Source: Rosa chinensis (Eukaryota; Streptophyta; Magnoliopsida; Rosales; Rosaceae). From it: DNA of 64,000 bases. The notes under the pieces were generated by a model. That model made no database searches. It was not told where the DNA came from and saw only the letters and a list, made by a program, of their open reading frames with translations. A program made the translations under genes and the position numbers. Positions 60,036 to 64,000 of this stretch are shown in pieces. The stretch spans positions 78,702,347 to 78,766,346 of the forward strand of contig NC_037089.1 in NCBI RefSeq assembly GCF_002994745.2, given 5' to 3'. Each line of letters begins with the position of its first letter. The stretch's first letter is position 1.

Positions 60036-62266
60036 TCAGCACGCTTTGAGATGAGAAAGAAACATATTCTTCTTTCTTGGTTTGTGTTTCTCTCTGTACC
60101 TTTTTCTCATCCATGACAAGCACCCACCTTGCCTCCACTTTTGCTCTTCTTTTTTCTTTCTCTCTTCCTTTTCCCTTTTTGTTTCTTCTTCCTCTTCTGT
60201 ATCTTTCACTTCCATCTGCACCCATTATATAATTCACACATTAAATCACATATTTTAGCTCAAATTTCTATTGCATCTTTGTACATTATGACAATAAGAA
60301 ACATGGCCCTTCATGCTGATTTCGAAACTAAGACTAATTTTTTATAACCCTGGGTCATATTTTTGAAACGTGACATATTTTCAACATCAGCATGGAAATG
60401 CATCATGCATATCAAGAATATCCGAGTGATCCAAACTTTCTGGTTCCCCCCAAAATCATTAGTAATCTTAGGTCAAATGGATTAGATGAGGACATAATCC
60501 ATCTCAATAAATGTAGTGGACAATATATGTCACTTTCCACAACCATCAGCCATCAGTCACATTATATATGACCTTATATCACATGGTATCAAACATTATG
60601 AAATGACACATACCCCCACAGATGTAGATACAAACAGATCACAAGGTATAGCATCAAATTTGTACCAAACAATAATGAAATCACAATCCCTGAAACACAT
60701 GACCATCTTTTCCAAAAAGAATAGGAAGATAAAGCAGCAGTGACAAGGCATTTTCATTGAGATCCCCAAAAGATCAGAAGGGCAAAGAAATAGTGAAGAA
60801 TAATTTAGACTCAAGAATCTCAATGTTTCCACAACAAAACAAAAGGAAGGGATGGAAAGCAAGAAACACATAATTCATAACTTCATTACAAGAAAGGGAA
60901 AAAGAGGTATAGTAAATTGATACTTGATAGTGAGCATAGAAATTGTTCTGCAACTGGTTATAACTTTATGAAAATGAGTCATTCAGGAGTTTTAGAGAAC
61001 AGTTTTATTTCAGGAAAATTTTTATTCCAAACCAGAGTCTCTGTGTGCTGGAAAGCAGGGCCACTTGGGGCATGTGCCATGAAAACAAAGAGGGACCAAT
61101 TCAATCTGAATCCCCTACCTTGAGATTGTAATGGTCCCCATATTCATAAACACATCATTAATTAGCAACAAAAAAAATCTTCATGATCCTGAAAATACAT
61201 ATCAAACACATACCTAAAAGCTACAACAAAATAGCTTAACTTCTAGCATTGATAGAGAAATATCTAAAACACACCTCTTCTTCTTCAACCTCTTCTTCAG
61301 ATTTTGGTTTTGAATTTGAATTTGAATTTGAATTTGGTGAATCTCCGCCACGAAATCGATTTAATGACCTTTCTACAATGGGAGGAGTTGAAGCAGAGCT
61401 AAGACTGCTAGAACTGATATCAGGAGGAGTGCTTTGAGTTCCAACATCTCTGGTCATACCCTCATTTTTCTTTTCTGCACCAAGAAAAACATATTCAGTT
61501 TAGCACTTTACCATTTGTATGCAAGTGAAAAATATCAGGTATGAAGCAAGAAAAAAGTGTTGGAACCTGGAATTGGGAATTGACGAGCCAAGTCTTCTTT
61601 GGTTGAATAAGAAGGCTTGGTGGTATGGATTGGCCTAGTGTGAGAAGAGTAAACAAGAGGTGCAGACATTGTGATACGATTCGTTATGTTTCGAAACGAT
61701 CTTCCACTAAGTGTTTTTGCAGATAAACACTCCATTGGGACTTGTCCTGAAAGAGGGTTGCATATGTATTTCTCTGCTTCATTCCACTTTGAATGTAAAG
61801 CAAACCCATCTGGGGATAAAGCCTCCCAACTATTGTAGGCAGACCTTGCTTGCAATGCTGCAAAGAAACACAGAAAGTTACAATCTGAACAAGTAACATC
61901 CTAAAGTTCATGATCATAAAAAGTGTTACCTTTGAGGGCTGTGGTGAATGAGTAAGTTGCAGGGTCAATTTCATCTGCATAAGAATGTAGAAGAAGTTGT
62001 GAGCTAGCTCCTGAGAAATAGTCAGAAAAGATAAAAAGGTACTACTTATTACCTCTTAAGGCATAGCCAGGAGAAGAAGCAGTGCTGGAGATGGTAATGT
62101 TTGATCTGAAAGACCTTGTGTCTTCTCTAAAGCTTCTAATGTAGGATGCTGAGAACCTTCTGGAATTCGTGTTTTCGCGGCTGATTCCTCTAGCCTTGAG
62201 AGCCCAATCTCTCAAGCTGAACTCGGGTTCGTCTTGTCCCCTAGAACTATATGGGGATTCTTCCAT
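60036..62266 (-). CDS. Plant protein of unknown function, K/E-rich C-terminus
   Basis: Five minus-strand exons: 62053-62266, 61930-61974, 61567-61857, 61275-61474 and 60036-60215; 309 residues, with phase closing at every junction. The N-terminus begins MEESPYSSRGQDEPEFSLRD and is rich in Ser and Arg. The middle has an ordered stretch (WEALSPDGFALHSKWNEAEK, YICNPLSGQVPMECLSAKTL) that looks strongly constrained. A Ser/Thr/Pro-rich part (GTQSTPPDISSSSLSSAST) and an Asn-Ser hexanucleotide repeat follow. The last exon is a charged EEEEETKREKEERKKKEEQK helix, then a basic end with a Trp-Met motif (CLSWMRKR). I recognise the type as a plant-conserved uncharacterised protein but no domain. The long 4th intron (60216-61274) explains why the last exon is easily missed. 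Confidence 0.85.
61306..61336 (-). repeat. Coding hexanucleotide repeat (AATTCA)n
   Basis: TTTGAATTTGAATTTGAATT on the plus strand encodes the alternating Asn-Ser run in exon 4 of the unknown gene. Confidence 0.9.
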
Positions 62267-62279
62267 GGTTGTAGCTAGC

Positions 62280-64000
62280 TACCTAGCTATAGGTGGTAGC
62301 TAGCTTCCTTGTTTTGCTTCTAAATTGGGAATGGTTCTGTTTGGTGTTCAAGTTTTGAGATGATTAGTAAATGGAGGCAACATGAAGAAGTGTAAGAACA
62401 TATAGAGCAACTTTCAAATCTTTGAAATCTCCTTGTGTTTCTTCTGGGAAGATATAGTCAAAAATGCAATGATAATCAGTTAGACATAGCAAGCAGTATA
62501 TGAAGTATGCATTTATCGGTTTGGTTGCCAATTACACACACTCCGACACGCAAGCACAAAAGGATGAAACATTCGCTTTCTTCTTCCAGAAAAAAAAAAG
62601 AAAAAAAAGAAAAAAAAAAGAGTAAGGAACATATTTTTTAGCTCCACAAAATTTATGCACACCATTAGTAAATGACCGATTTGATTATTCTGTTTAATCC
62701 GATTTGACCGATTTGATTATTGGTTAACGAAAATAAACACAATGACCAAATAGGTCAAACAAGTATCAATACCTAAAGAAAATAATATAATGCTAACTTT
62801 TAATTACTTAAAAGAGTTACGAAAAAAACCCTCGTTAGTCTCATCATTAAATTTACATTCACGGGATTGTAAAATGATTTTCTTTTTTGAAAAAAAAAAA
62901 ATTTGTCTTGAGAATCTAGTGAGTTGTCCTCCAATATAGTTTTACGCAAATGCAAAAGGTTGATCGATTATTCACCACTCTTTGGGTTCAGGCAATATTT
63001 CAGAGGTTTCTGCACCAAGTGACCCTATAATAGGTCAAAGAATCTCAAAAAATTTCTATATAACAATTGAACCGTGGGTCACAATGTTTGTTGTAGTATT
63101 ACTCAAGAAAAGACTAACATTGGTAATGAATGTTCTGGTGAAATTTGGTACAACCCAAACTAGCATTTGAATGTGAATGATTTATCAACGCGCCAAAGCT
63201 TTTCCTAGATGGGAAACTATTTGAATGAAGCCGGACCAAAGATGATTGGATCGAATTGTGAAAATGTAATCCAAATTGGAAGAAGTGTGCAGAGATTCAT
63301 AAACAGGGAAACACAGGTAACATGATTGCAGGAAGTACTGGGATGGCCTTTTCAAGCAACTCGAGTGAAGCATGTGATTGTTGAAATAAGGTTCAGATGT
63401 GTTTGAATCAAGCAAATTTGCGTCCTTCTACTTAGAAACAGATTTGAGCAAATGACCATAAAACCTGTACTTGTATTAATATTGTTGGTGACGGATTTTA
63501 TGTACTGTTCTAGATATACGCACAGTTGCTTTCTTCGCCTTCCTAGTTATTCTCGTCGTAGCCTCTTTGAGACACTTAAAAGAATACCTTGCACTAAATA
63601 TCGATGGTGCCATATATATTTCAGGAAGAGAACCAAACACATTATCAGTAGTGTAACGATGCGAAAATAAACGGGGGTTAGTGTTCATCTTGTTGGCCAA
63701 AGATTTCATGACACCTACTGAAATTTTTAGGACGGAGTGGGGTTATTGTCTTCACTAATATAGATTAGCTAGACCCAGGATTCCAGTACTAGACATGTTA
63801 TCTCATTACTAAATGGTTTTTCTTAGTAAGAAATTCGAATAATTGTTTCGTCGGATGTCCCCTAGGAAAATAATTCGAATAACTTTTGAAACTCAAAAAT
63901 TCAAACCGTGTATGCGCGTCCGTAAAACTCTCAGTTGCAAGAACAAGAAAAACATTTGGTTGTTCACATCTAATTTTCGCTTTTGAGGATATGGTTTATG
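62280..64000. other. Upstream region of the unknown gene and window edge
   Basis: The first part is the divergent promoter side of the minus-strand gene, with A-rich low-complexity sequence at about 62588-62620. The rest has only short frames (for example 63476-63709 minus) with no family likeness. Confidence 0.4.

Noticed and set aside
63476..63709. 77-codon minus-strand frame near the window end
   Set aside because: No family likeness, no supporting splice sites or codon bias that I can see.

Overview
The window is nuclear DNA of a flowering plant, most likely a eudicot. The genes are split by AT-rich GT-AG introns, and chloroplast-targeted and plant-specific families are present. About half the sequence is transposon debris: MULE-like, Harbinger-like and hAT-like elements, SINEs, LINE-type retroposons and one Ty1-copia element. 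A rosaceous plant would fit, but that is an impression of style and was not demonstrated.

Layout. 0.2-3.8 kb: two MULE-like elements and a Harbinger-like MITE. 4.3-6.0 kb: an F-box gene with a one-base frameshift and a duplicated basic tail. 6.4-7.3 kb: tandem duplications ending in a truncated RPL37A copy. 8.2-11.4 kb: a complete 14-3-3 gene with a leader intron. 12.4-13.6 kb: a retroposon with an 18-bp target duplication. 14.0-18.3 kb: an 11-exon RCC1-repeat gene. 18.7-19.5 kb (minus): an AWPM-19-like membrane protein, including two short exons that are easy to miss. 20.9-22.3 kb (minus): a DUF247 gene with a MULE-like element inserted just upstream. 23.5-38.2 kb: a transposon-rich desert containing the copia element at 27.6-34.1 kb. 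38.8-41.5 kb (minus): a plastid rhomboid-like gene lacking the catalytic serine. 42-51.9 kb: a second desert with a 2.8-kb long-TIR element and a hAT-like element. 52.0-55.1 kb: a CDCA7-type zinc finger plus DDT-like gene. 56.2-59.3 kb: a plastid DUF2854 gene. 60.0-62.3 kb (minus): a plant-specific gene of unknown function.

The genes are unrelated housekeeping or regulatory loci and do not form a pathway. Every multi-exon model was built by hand, and reading phase closes at every junction, which is the main support for the exon limits. The best leads are the rhomboid pseudoprotease with a GC-AG intron and a tandem acceptor that decides its N-terminus, the nested mobile-element structures with readable target-site duplications, the F-box tail repeat, and the palindrome in the CDCA7-type promoter.
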